From assembly GCF_000974805.1 (NCBI RefSeq), contig NZ_BBQZ01000001.1, positions 310,001 to 374,000 of the forward strand: DNA of 64,000 nt, in the 5' to 3' direction. The DNA comes from Demequina salsinemoris (GTDB lineage: Bacteria > Actinomycetota > Actinomycetes > Actinomycetales > Demequinaceae). The notes below the pieces were generated by a model, which saw only the letters and a list, made by a program, of their open reading frames with translations, did no database searches and had not been told where the DNA came from. This document shows, in pieces, positions 27,263 to 34,364 of this stretch; the stretch's first letter is position 1; every line of letters begins with the position of its first letter. The position numbers and the translations under genes are program-made.

Positions 27263-28582
27263 ATGGCAAGGACGCTGATCCGCCACGGCATGGTGCTCAC
27301 ACTCGACGCCGCCGGCACCTATCACGAGCAGGGCACCGTCGTGCTCGAGGACGACACGATCGTCGAGGTCGTCGCGGGTGACATCGCCCCCGCGATCGGG
27401 GAGACGAGCATCGACGCGACCGACATGATCGTCATGCCGGGGCTCGTCGACCTGCACTTCCACACCGCGCTGGGCAAGGGCTACAACGACCACATGCCGC
27501 TCTGGGAGTACCTGGACGAGTGCTGGTACCCGATGATCCGCGCGCTCGACCACGAGGCGGCGTACTGGGCAGCGCAGGCTTCTTACACCGAGGCCATCAA
27601 GAACGGCGTGACCACGGTCAACGACATGTACCGTCGGCTCGACGCGCTCGCCGACGCCGCGGACGAGATCGGCATCCGCGCGATCCTGTCCAACGACGTC
27701 GCGGACGATGAGTTCGACCTCGACACGCTCCAGGACAACGTCGACGCGTTCCACCGCGACCACGGCCGCGCGAACGATCGCATCCAGGTCCGCTTCGGCC
27801 TGGAATGGCTGCCGCTTGCCTCTCCCGAGCTCCTGCGGGACATGCGCGGCCTCGCCGACGAGCTCGGCATCGGGATCCACGCGCACCTCAACGAGTCGCT
27901 GTCCGAGGTCGAGAACTCGATCTCGCGGTTCGGCAAGCGCCCCACCGAGATGGCCTACGAGGCAGGCCTGCTCGGGCCGGACCTGGTCGCCGCGCACTGC
28001 GTGCACCTGAGCGATGACGAGATCCGCATGATGGCCGAGACCGGCACGCACATCTCCCACAACCCGAGCTCCAACGCGAAGCTGGGCAACGGCATCGCGA
28101 GGGTGCCCGAGTACCTCGCAGCGGGCATCAACGTCGGCCTCGGTCACGACGCCGTCGAGTGCAACAACAGCGGGGACATGTTCGAGGTGCTCAAGTACGC
28201 CTCGCTCATGCACCGCGCCAACCGCATCGACTCGTCGCTCATGCAGGCCGAGCAGGTGCTGCGCATGGCCACCAACAACGGCGCGAAGGCGCTTGGCGTC
28301 AAGGCCGGCAGCCTCGAGGCCGGCGCGAAGGCCGACGTGATCCTTGTCGACACGAACAGCGTCGAATTCACCCCGATGCTCCGCGACACCGCGACCCACC
28401 CGATGAGCCACCTGGTCTTCGCGGCCAACGGGTCCTCTGTCGACACCACCATCGTGGACGGGAAGGTGCTGATGCGTGGGCGTCAGCTCCTCACCGTCGA
28501 CGAGGGCCGCGTGGTCTCCGAGGCCAACGCGGCCTTCCGCCGCACCATCGACCGCATGACGGTGGTCCGGCGCGAGCAGTAG
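27263..28582 (+). CDS. Amidohydrolase 3, TrzA/AtzA/SAH-deaminase-like
   Basis: A 439-residue paralogue of the protein at 11710. Metal ligands: His65 and His67 in DLHFHTALG, His208 in IHAHLNESLSE with Glu211, His245/His248 in AAHCVHL, Asp296 in GLGHDAVECNN. GTHISHNPSSNAKLGNGIA is nearly identical to its paralogue. The Asp loop differs (GHDAVECNNSGDM here, GTDASFMQDM there), so substrate preference may differ. Expected activity is hydrolytic deamination of a nucleobase-like ring. It has its own promoter and operator and probably leads the ABC transporter genes. I choose the ATG at 27263 because GAGGAGTCC precedes it and the paralogue begins the same way. Confidence 0.88.
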   Translation: MARTLIRHGMVLTLDAAGTYHEQGTVVLEDDTIVEVVAGDIAPAIGETSIDATDMIVMPGLVDLHFHTALGKGYNDHMPLWEYLDECWYPMIRALDHEAAYWAAQASYTEAIKNGVTTVNDMYRRLDALADAADEIGIRAILSNDVADDEFDLDTLQDNVDAFHRDHGRANDRIQVRFGLEWLPLASPELLRDMRGLADELGIGIHAHLNESLSEVENSISRFGKRPTEMAYEAGLLGPDLVAAHCVHLSDDEIRMMAETGTHISHNPSSNAKLGNGIARVPEYLAAGINVGLGHDAVECNNSGDMFEVLKYASLMHRANRIDSSLMQAEQVLRMATNNGAKALGVKAGSLEAGAKADVILVDTNSVEFTPMLRDTATHPMSHLVFAANGSSVDTTIVDGKVLMRGRQLLTVDEGRVVSEANAAFRRTIDRMTVVRREQ

Positions 28583-28623
28583 CCCGCCCGCCAGCGCACC
28601 ATCCCCAGGAAAGGTATGTCCCC

Positions 28624-29682
28624 ATGATGCATCCCCGCCGCACCCACGCGACGGTCGGCCTCGCCGCGAGCTCGCTGCTCGTCCTCGCCGGCTGCTCGTC
28701 CACCGACGCCGCCGAGACCGACGCGTCGTCCGATGCCTCGACCGGCAGCGACTCCACGGAGCTGACCACGGTCCGTTTCACGCTCGACTGGACGCCGAAC
28801 ACCAACCACACCGGACTCTACGTCGCGATCGCGAACGGCTACTTCGAGGACGCGGGCATCGACGTCGAGGTGCTGCCCTACAACAGCTCCTCAGCCGAGA
28901 CCCTCATCGACGCCGGCAGTGCCGAGTTCGGAATCACGGGCGAGGGGGGCCTGCTCTACGCGCACGCAGCCGGCGGCGACGTCGTCTCCGTCATGTCCGT
29001 CCTCCAGCACGAGGCGACCGCGCTCAGCGTGAGCGCGGACAGCGACTTCACGAGCCCGGCCGACCTCGACGGGACGACCTACGGCGGCTTCGGAACGGCG
29101 ACCGAGGACGCGGTCAACGCGGCCGTCATCCAGGCGGCGGGTGGCACCGGCGACTACGACTCGGTGATCCTCGGCACGACGGCCTACGAGGCCCTCTACT
29201 CGGGCGACGTCGACTTCACCCAGGCGTTCGTGACCTGGGAGGGCATCGAGGCCGACCTTCAGGGCACCCCCATGAACTACTTCTACCCGACCGACTACGG
29301 CTTCCCGGATGAGTACTCGATCGTGGTCGCCGGATCCGAGTCATGGATCGAGGAGAACCCCGAGGCCGCGGCCGCGTTCGTGCAGGCGCTTCAGGAGGGT
29401 TACGAGTATGCCGCCGAGAACCCGGACGAGGCCGCGCAGATCCTCATCGACGCGAACCCCGACGTGCTCACGGAGGAGGACCTCGTGCTCCAGAGCCAGG
29501 AGATGATCTCGGCCGACTACCTGCTCGACGACAACGGCGAGGTCGGTACTCAGACCGAGGCCATGTGGGCAGACCTGGGCGCCTTCTACTACGAGAACGG
29601 CCTGCTCGCGGACGCGGACGGCAACGCCCTCACCGAGGAGCCCGACTGGACCGAGTTCTACGACGCCGACCTGGTCGACTGA
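28624..29682 (+). CDS. ABC transporter substrate-binding lipoprotein, NMT1/THI5-like (ThiY type)
   Basis: A 352-residue lipoprotein. The signal has MMHPRRTHATVGLAASSLLV and lipobox LAGC (lipid-carrying Cys near 25), then a Ser/Thr/Asp-rich spacer. The mature part opens VRFTLDWTPNTNHTGLYVAI, the hallmark of THI5/NMT1 proteins that bind thiamin-type pyrimidines, and continues with GYFEDAGIDVEVLPY and DVDFTQAFVTWEGIEADLQG. ThiY of Bacillus binds formylaminopyrimidine. Related SBPs bind riboflavin, taurine or nitrate-class ligands, so specificity needs testing. It is followed by a hairpin, then TenA 2 and the permease and ATPase, reproducing the known ThiY-ThiX-ThiZ plus TenA association. No TPP riboswitch is evident upstream. 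Confidence 0.88.
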   Translation: MMHPRRTHATVGLAASSLLVLAGCSSTDAAETDASSDASTGSDSTELTTVRFTLDWTPNTNHTGLYVAIANGYFEDAGIDVEVLPYNSSSAETLIDAGSAEFGITGEGGLLYAHAAGGDVVSVMSVLQHEATALSVSADSDFTSPADLDGTTYGGFGTATEDAVNAAVIQAAGGTGDYDSVILGTTAYEALYSGDVDFTQAFVTWEGIEADLQGTPMNYFYPTDYGFPDEYSIVVAGSESWIEENPEAAAAFVQALQEGYEYAAENPDEAAQILIDANPDVLTEEDLVLQSQEMISADYLLDDNGEVGTQTEAMWADLGAFYYENGLLADADGNALTEEPDWTEFYDADLVD

Positions 29683-29698
29683 CCTGATCACCGCGAAG

Positions 29699-29734
29699 GT
29701 GCGGGGCGCCCGACCAGAGTCGTGCGCCCCGCAC
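29699..29734 (+). terminator. Hairpin after the substrate-binding protein gene
   Basis: GTGCGGGGCGC (29699-29709) and GCGCCCCGCAC (29724-29734), 11-base perfect arms. It lies 17 bases after the SBP stop. Hairpins here often stabilise SBP mRNA or partly terminate, giving more SBP than permease. Confidence 0.6.
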
Positions 29735-29760
29735 TTCAGCCTCACGACAAGGACGCTCGC

Positions 29761-30399
29761 ATGCACGACACGCAGCCCCTCGCCACGCGGCTCAAGGCGC
29801 TCGTGGAGGAGGCCGCCGCCACCTGGCCCTCGCTGCCGCTGCTCACCGGCGTCGCGGCCGGCACGCTCGACACCGCGATCTTCCGCCACTACCTCGAGCA
29901 GGACTACCTCTACCTGCGCTACTACGCGCGGCTCTTCTCGCGCCTCGCCGCGTTCAGCCCCGACGAGGACCTCGAGCACTCGGTGCGGCTCGCCTACGGC
30001 ATCTTCGCCGTGGAGCTCGACCGGCACATCGAGAATTCCGGGCCCTTCGAGTGTGACTTCGACTCGGCCACGCCGTCCCGCGAGACCGCGGCCTACATGG
30101 ACTTCTACGACTCCCTGGCGCATGACAGGGACGCCACTCTCGTCGCGATGCTCCCGTGCCTGTACGGCTACACCGTCGCCCTGTCACGGGTGCGCGTCGA
30201 GGATCGCGAGAGCCCCTACGCCGCTTGGGTGGACGTCTACTCGAGCGGAGACTACGCGGACATGATCGACCGCCACTGCGCGATGATCGACCGCTCCGGG
30301 ATCGACCCGGACCTCGCACGCAACGTGCTCGACCGAGGGCTCCAGCTCGAGATCGAGTTCTGGAACCAACTACCCGCACACCTGGAGGCCGCCTCATGA
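29761..30399 (+). CDS. tenA: TenA-family aminopyrimidine aminohydrolase (canonical pocket)
   Basis: A 212-residue TenA protein with an intact active site: FRHYLEQDYLYL gives Asp48 and Tyr51, Tyr112 lies in TAAYMDFY, Cys133 and Tyr137 lie in LPCLYGYTVAL, and Glu197 in LQLEIEFWNQ. It should hydrolyse an aminomethyl-pyrimidine, or thiamin itself, to the hydroxymethyl-pyrimidine in the cytoplasm. It is placed between the SBP and the permease and overlaps the permease by ATGA, so it probably acts on the imported compound. In salvage clusters TenA yields HMP for thiamin synthesis; here its product may instead feed the oxidases encoded upstream. Confidence 0.9.
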   Translation: MHDTQPLATRLKALVEEAAATWPSLPLLTGVAAGTLDTAIFRHYLEQDYLYLRYYARLFSRLAAFSPDEDLEHSVRLAYGIFAVELDRHIENSGPFECDFDSATPSRETAAYMDFYDSLAHDRDATLVAMLPCLYGYTVALSRVRVEDRESPYAAWVDVYSSGDYADMIDRHCAMIDRSGIDPDLARNVLDRGLQLEIEFWNQLPAHLEAAS

Positions 30400-31247
30400 C
30401 CGCAGTCCCCGCCCAGGACGAGAAGCCCATCCCCGAGACCGCGCATCTGCGCCGCGCGAGACGACCGCGCCTGCCGTCCTGGGTGGGCCTCGCGCTGCCG
30501 CCCCTGCTGATCTCCCTCGGGATCCTGGCCGCGTGGCAGATCATCGTCGACCACTTCGAGCTCCGAGCCCAGATCCTTCCGTCCCCGATCAGGATCGTCA
30601 CCGCTGGCTGGTCCCAGGCCGACATCATCTGGGGCCATGCGCTCGCGACCCTCCAGGTCACCGCCGTCGGGTTCACCGCGGCGCTCGTGGTGGCGTGGAT
30701 CATCGCCGTCGCGGTCGACTTCTCGCCGTGGCTGCGCCGCGGCATCATGCCGTTGCTCGTCGCGTCACAGACCATCCCGGTCATCGCCATCGCTCCGCTC
30801 ATGATCATCTGGTTCGGCTTCGGACTGCTCCCCAAGGTCATCGTGGTCGCGCTCGTCACGTTCTTCCCGGTCACCGTCGGCCTCATCGAGGGGTTCGCCA
30901 AGACCGACCGCGAGGCCGGGGCCCTTCTCAGCTCGATGGGCGCCGGAAGGTGGAAGCTGTTCCGGTACGCGAGGCTCCCTTCCGCCCTCCCGTCGTTCTT
31001 CACCGCGCTGCGCATCTCGATCGTCTATGCCGTCACGGGCGCGATCTTCTCGGAGTACGTGGGCGCGAAGAGCGGCCTCGGCATCTACATGTCCATGCAG
31101 AAGAACGCGTTCCGCACCGACCTCGTCCTCGCGGCCGTCGCCGTCACGGCGGTCGTCAGCATCACCCTGTACCTGTCCACGTTCCTGGTCGAGCGGCTCG
31201 TGATCCCGTGGGCCTCCAAGGAGAGGAGGGCCCGCCGTGGCCATTGA
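30396..31247 (+). CDS. ABC transporter permease (ThiX/SsuC-like)
   Basis: A 283-residue inner-membrane permease with about six hydrophobic segments (first near 32-50, PLLISLGILAAWQIIV). The cytoplasmic EAA-type loop GALLSSMGAGRWKLFRYARLPSALPSFFTALRI is clear near residue 180-210. It belongs to the binding-protein-dependent family of nitrate/taurine/HMP permeases. ATG overlaps the TenA stop (ATGA), and its own 3' end overlaps the ATPase by 11 bases. Together with genes at 28624 and 31237 it forms one importer. Confidence 0.9.
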   Translation: MTAVPAQDEKPIPETAHLRRARRPRLPSWVGLALPPLLISLGILAAWQIIVDHFELRAQILPSPIRIVTAGWSQADIIWGHALATLQVTAVGFTAALVVAWIIAVAVDFSPWLRRGIMPLLVASQTIPVIAIAPLMIIWFGFGLLPKVIVVALVTFFPVTVGLIEGFAKTDREAGALLSSMGAGRWKLFRYARLPSALPSFFTALRISIVYAVTGAIFSEYVGAKSGLGIYMSMQKNAFRTDLVLAAVAVTAVVSITLYLSTFLVERLVIPWASKERRARRGH

Positions 31248-32046
31248 AGCGAAGACCCCCAAGATCGAGATCGTCGACGTCCACAAGCAGTTCGCCGTCC
31301 CCGGCGGGGAGCGGCAGGTGGTCGACGGTGTGTCGTTCGAGGTGAATCGGGGCGAGTTCGTCGCGGTGATCGGACCCTCGGGCTGCGGCAAGTCCACGTT
31401 GTTCAACATCATGGCGGGCCTCGAGGAGCCCACGTCCGGCGAGCTGAAGGTCGACGGCGCGGACGCGATCGGTGTCCGGGAGAACGTCGCGTACATGCCG
31501 CAGAAGGACCTCCTGTTCCCGTGGCGCACGATCGCGGAGAACTGCGCTCTGGGCCTCGAGGTGCAGGGTGTGTGGAAGCTCGAGGCGCGCAAGCGTGCTC
31601 GAGACCTGTTCGCGACCTTCGGGCTGTCGGGCTTCGAGGACTCGCATCCGTTCGAGCTCTCGGGTGGCATGCGGCAGCGCGCGGCGTTGCTTCGCACCGT
31701 TGTCCAGGGCCGCGACATCCTCCTGCTCGACGAGCCGTTCGGCGCCCTCGACTCCCTCACCCGCATCGAGATGCAGAACTGGCTGCAGGGGGTGTGGGCC
31801 AAGCACGAGTGGACCGCAGTGATGATCACCCACGACATTCGTGAGGCGATCTACCTCGCCGACCGCGTCATCGTCCTGAGCGCGAGGCCCACGAGCGTGC
31901 GCCTCAACGTCGAGATCGACCTCCCGCGACCTCGCGAGCTGTCGGTGATCACGTCGCCCGAGTTCGCCGCCATCGAGGAGCAGCTCATCGAGACGCTGCA
32001 CGAGGAGTCGCGCAAGGCCCTCGAGCTGCAGGGGACGCTGCTCTGA
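31237..32046 (+). CDS. ABC transporter ATP-binding protein (ThiZ/SsuB-like)
   Basis: A 269-residue ABC ATPase, GTG start with GGAGAGGAGGG upstream. Walker A GPSGCGKST (about 46-54), Q-loop in VAYMPQKDLLFPW, signature LSGGMRQRAALLRT, Walker B DILLLDEPFGALDS, and switch His in MITHDIREAIYLADR. Length and motifs match the nitrate/taurine/thiamin-pyrimidine group. It energises the importer with the permease and SBP. A strong hairpin follows the stop, ending the operon. Confidence 0.92.
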   Translation: MAIEAKTPKIEIVDVHKQFAVPGGERQVVDGVSFEVNRGEFVAVIGPSGCGKSTLFNIMAGLEEPTSGELKVDGADAIGVRENVAYMPQKDLLFPWRTIAENCALGLEVQGVWKLEARKRARDLFATFGLSGFEDSHPFELSGGMRQRAALLRTVVQGRDILLLDEPFGALDSLTRIEMQNWLQGVWAKHEWTAVMITHDIREAIYLADRVIVLSARPTSVRLNVEIDLPRPRELSVITSPEFAAIEEQLIETLHEESRKALELQGTLL

Positions 32047-32065
32047 GCATGACCTGAACGCCGCC

Positions 32066-32097
32066 GGGCGGGACCGCGCCCCCACGCGGTCCCGCCC
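32066..32097 (+). terminator. Strong terminator hairpin after the ABC operon
   Basis: GGGCGGGACCGCG (32066-32078), loop CCCCCA, CGCGGTCCCGCCC (32085-32097): 13-base perfect arms. It separates the transporter operon from the Old Yellow Enzyme gene. Confidence 0.75.
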
Positions 32098-32116
32098 CGA
32101 GGAAGGACTCACGACG

Positions 32117-33199
32117 ATGCCGGACGCCTTCGCGCCCTACGACCTCGCCGGCACCGTCCTGGCCAATCGCATCGTCATGGCGCCCATGACGCGGTGCAGA
32201 GCCGGCGGGGGCGGGACAGCCACCCCGCTCATGGCGCGGTACTACGCGCAGCGCGCGAGCGCGGGGCTCATCATCACCGAGGGGATCCAGCCCTCCGCGA
32301 TCGGTCAGGGCTATCCGTGGACGCCGGGGCTTCATACCGACGCGCAGCAGCGTTCGTGGCGGCAGGTGACCGAGTCGGTCCATGCCGCGGGCGGACGCAT
32401 CGCGGCGCAGCTCATGCACGCGGGCCGCGTCTCTCACCCGACCGTCCATGGTGGGGACTTGCCCGTGGCGCCGTCCCCCGTGCGAGCGGACCGGAAGGTC
32501 TTCACCCCCACCGGGATGAGCGACATGGTCGAGCCTCGCGCGCTCTCGGGCGAGGAGATCGCGCGCACGGTCGACGACTTCGCGATCGCCGCGCGGCGGG
32601 CCATGGACGCTGGCTTCGACGCCGTGGAGATCCACGGCGCCAACGGGTACCTCGTGCATCAGTTCCTGGACCCGGGTTCCAACCTCAGGGACGATGCGTG
32701 GGGCGGGGACGCGTCGCGCCGCATCAGGTTCGCGGTGGAGGTCGCGCGCGCGGTCGCGGCGGAGGTCGGGCCGGACCGGGTGGGCGTGCGGCTGTCTCCG
32801 GGAGGGGGAAGGTCGTCCGGAGCCGAGGAGGATCACGACGCGCTCGCCGACACCTATGTCCCGCTCGCGCGGGCTCTGAGCGAGATCGGGATAGGGGCGC
32901 TCCACCTCGTGGAGTCGGGCGGCCGCGAGTTGACGTGGGAGATCAGAGCCTCGTGCCGAGGCACGTTGATCCTCAACCCGGCCGCGGGCGCGAGCGACGA
33001 GGCGGCCCGAGCGGGTCTCGCAGCGATCGACGAAGGCGCCGCCGACCTCGTGTCGTACGCGCGCCTGTTCCTCGCCAACCCGGACCTGCCGCAGCGCCTG
33101 GTCCGCGGCGGTCCGTACAACGTGGCTGATCGAGCGACGTTCTACGGGGGCGCTGAGAAGGGATATATCGACTATCCGTCGCTCGAGCGGCTCCCATGA
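32117..33199 (+). CDS. NADH:flavin oxidoreductase, Old Yellow Enzyme family
   Basis: A 360-residue FMN-dependent ene-reductase. Motifs: NRIVMAPMTRCRAGG at the N terminus, AQLMHAGRVSH, DAVEIHGANGYLVHQFLDPGSN with the substrate-binding His and Asn, DDAWGGDASRRIRF, and VSYARLFLANPDLPQRL near the C terminus. OYEs reduce activated C=C bonds with NAD(P)H, often in ring degradation. It has GAGGAAGGA upstream, just beyond the ABC hairpin, so it may depend on read-through. Whether it belongs to the same pathway is unclear; no operator precedes it. Confidence 0.9.
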   Translation: MPDAFAPYDLAGTVLANRIVMAPMTRCRAGGGGTATPLMARYYAQRASAGLIITEGIQPSAIGQGYPWTPGLHTDAQQRSWRQVTESVHAAGGRIAAQLMHAGRVSHPTVHGGDLPVAPSPVRADRKVFTPTGMSDMVEPRALSGEEIARTVDDFAIAARRAMDAGFDAVEIHGANGYLVHQFLDPGSNLRDDAWGGDASRRIRFAVEVARAVAAEVGPDRVGVRLSPGGGRSSGAEEDHDALADTYVPLARALSEIGIGALHLVESGGRELTWEIRASCRGTLILNPAAGASDEAARAGLAAIDEGAADLVSYARLFLANPDLPQRLVRGGPYNVADRATFYGGAEKGYIDYPSLERLP

Positions 33200-33311
33200 C
33201 GGGTTCGCCCGAGCACGGGAAGCGCCGCGCGCGCGAGCACGGAGGCGAGAGCGTAGCATCGGAAGGGTTCTACGGATGGTTGCCGTGCCCGCGCGCCTCG
33301 CCGCCTCACTT

Positions 33312-33340
33312 TTGACGACGGCCGCGCCTGCAGGTACAGT
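33312..33340 (+). promoter_or_regulatory. Promoter of the str operon
   Basis: TTGACG (33312-33317), exactly 17 bases, TACAGT (33335-33340). It is a near-consensus housekeeping promoter about 138 bases ahead of the rpsL start, leaving a long leader. Confidence 0.85.
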
Positions 33341-33403
33341 TGACGTTCGTGCCCGCGTCATCGGGCCCTCACGCGCGCCCTTCCGGGCGCAACCAACCAG
33401 GTT

Positions 33404-33428
33404 CGACACGCCCGGGCGCGGGGGTCGG
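33404..33428 (+). promoter_or_regulatory. Conserved leader element ahead of rpsL (copy 1)
   Basis: A 25-base stretch, CGACACGCCCG followed by GGCGCGGGGGTCGG, that recurs with 24 of 25 bases at 39587-39611 ahead of rpsJ. It can fold: CGAC (33404-33407) with GTCG (33424-33427), and CCCG (33411-33414) with CGGG (33419-33422) around a GGCG loop. The one difference between copies is in that loop. It lies in the transcribed leader between promoter and rpsL. Confidence 0.6.
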
Positions 33429-33477
33429 ACGCCGCCCGCAGAGTTTCACATTCGATTCACCGAAGTTCGGAGATGTA

Positions 33478-33852
33478 GTGCCTACGATTCAGCAGCTGGT
33501 CAGGAAGGGTCGCCACCCCAAGGCCTCCAAGACCAAGACCCCGGCTCTCAAGGCGAGCCCCCAGCGTCGTGGCGTGTGCACCCGCGTGTACACCACGACC
33601 CCCAAGAAGCCGAACTCGGCGCTGCGCAAGGTCGCGCGTGTTCGTCTGTCCTCCGGCATCGAGGTCACCGCGTACATCCCCGGTGAGGGCCACAACCTGC
33701 AGGAGCACTCGATCGTCCTCGTCCGTGGCGGTCGTGTGAAGGACCTCCCCGGTGTCCGCTACCGCATCGTCCGTGGCTCGCTCGACACCCAGGGTGTCAA
33801 GGGCCGTCAGCAGGCCCGCAGCCGTTACGGCGCGAAGAAGGAGAAGAAGTAG
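33478..33852 (+). CDS. rpsL: Ribosomal protein uS12
   Basis: A 124-residue S12, GTG start with CGGAGA upstream. It opens [19 protein letters not shown] and holds the decoding-centre loop [17 protein letters not shown] with the conserved lysines, and later [13 protein letters not shown]. It sits at the decoding site of the 30S subunit and sets accuracy. First gene of the str operon, overlapping rpsG by one base (TAGTG). The short form without an insertion between residues 20 and 35 is usual in Actinobacteria. The start is fixed by the universal PTIQQL sequence; an upstream in-frame ATG at 33340 is rejected. Confidence 0.97.
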   Translation: MPTIQQLVRKGRHPKASKTKTPALKASPQRRGVCTRVYTTTPKKPNSALRKVARVRLSSGIEVTAYIPGEGHNLQEHSIVLVRGGRVKDLPGVRYRIVRGSLDTQGVKGRQQARSRYGAKKEKK

Positions 33853-34322
33853 TGCCTCGCAAGGGACCGGCGCCGAAGCGCCCCATCATCAACGACCCCG
33901 TCTACGGTGCGACCGTCGTCACCCAGCTGATCAACAAGATCCTGCTGGACGGCAAGAAGTCCGTCGCCGAGGCCATCGTCTACGACGCCCTCGAGGGTGT
34001 CCGTGAGAAGTCCGGCCAGGACCCCGTCGTCGTGCTCAAGCGTGCGCTCGACAACATCCGCCCCGCGCTCGAGGTCCGCTCGCGCCGCGTCGGTGGTGCG
34101 ACCTACCAGGTGCCGGTCGACGTCCGTCCGGTCCGCGCGACCACCCTCGCGCTCCGCTGGCTGGTGGACTTCGCGCGTCAGCGTCGCGAGCACACCATGA
34201 CCGAGCGTCTCATGAACGAGATCCTCGACGCCTCGAACGGCCTCGGTGCCGCGGTCAAGCGCCGCGAGGACATGCACAAGATGGCCGAGTCGAACAAGGC
34301 CTTCGCGCACTACCGCTGGTAG
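33852..34322 (+). CDS. rpsG: Ribosomal protein uS7
   Basis: A 156-residue S7, GTG start overlapping the rpsL stop by one base. It begins [19 protein letters not shown] and contains the 16S-binding helix regions [25 protein letters not shown] and [20 protein letters not shown] at the end. S7 nucleates assembly of the 30S head and in many bacteria regulates the str operon; no S7 binding site can be asserted here. Full length for the family. Confidence 0.97.
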   Translation: MPRKGPAPKRPIINDPVYGATVVTQLINKILLDGKKSVAEAIVYDALEGVREKSGQDPVVVLKRALDNIRPALEVRSRRVGGATYQVPVDVRPVRATTLALRWLVDFARQRREHTMTERLMNEILDASNGLGAAVKRREDMHKMAESNKAFAHYRW

Positions 34323-34364
34323 TAGTCGCTCACCCCTCTACGGAATCCCCAAGGAGAACCACTC

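Noticed and set aside
29683..29700. ACCTGATC ... GCGAAGG resembling part of a TPP riboswitch core before TenA 2
   Set aside because: The CTGAGA box and the pairing regions are missing, and it lies between SBP stop and a hairpin. Probably coincidence.
33340..33477. Longer rpsL start at the ATG 33340
   Set aside because: It overlaps the -10 box TACAGT and the leader element; conserved S12 begins at the GTG 33478.
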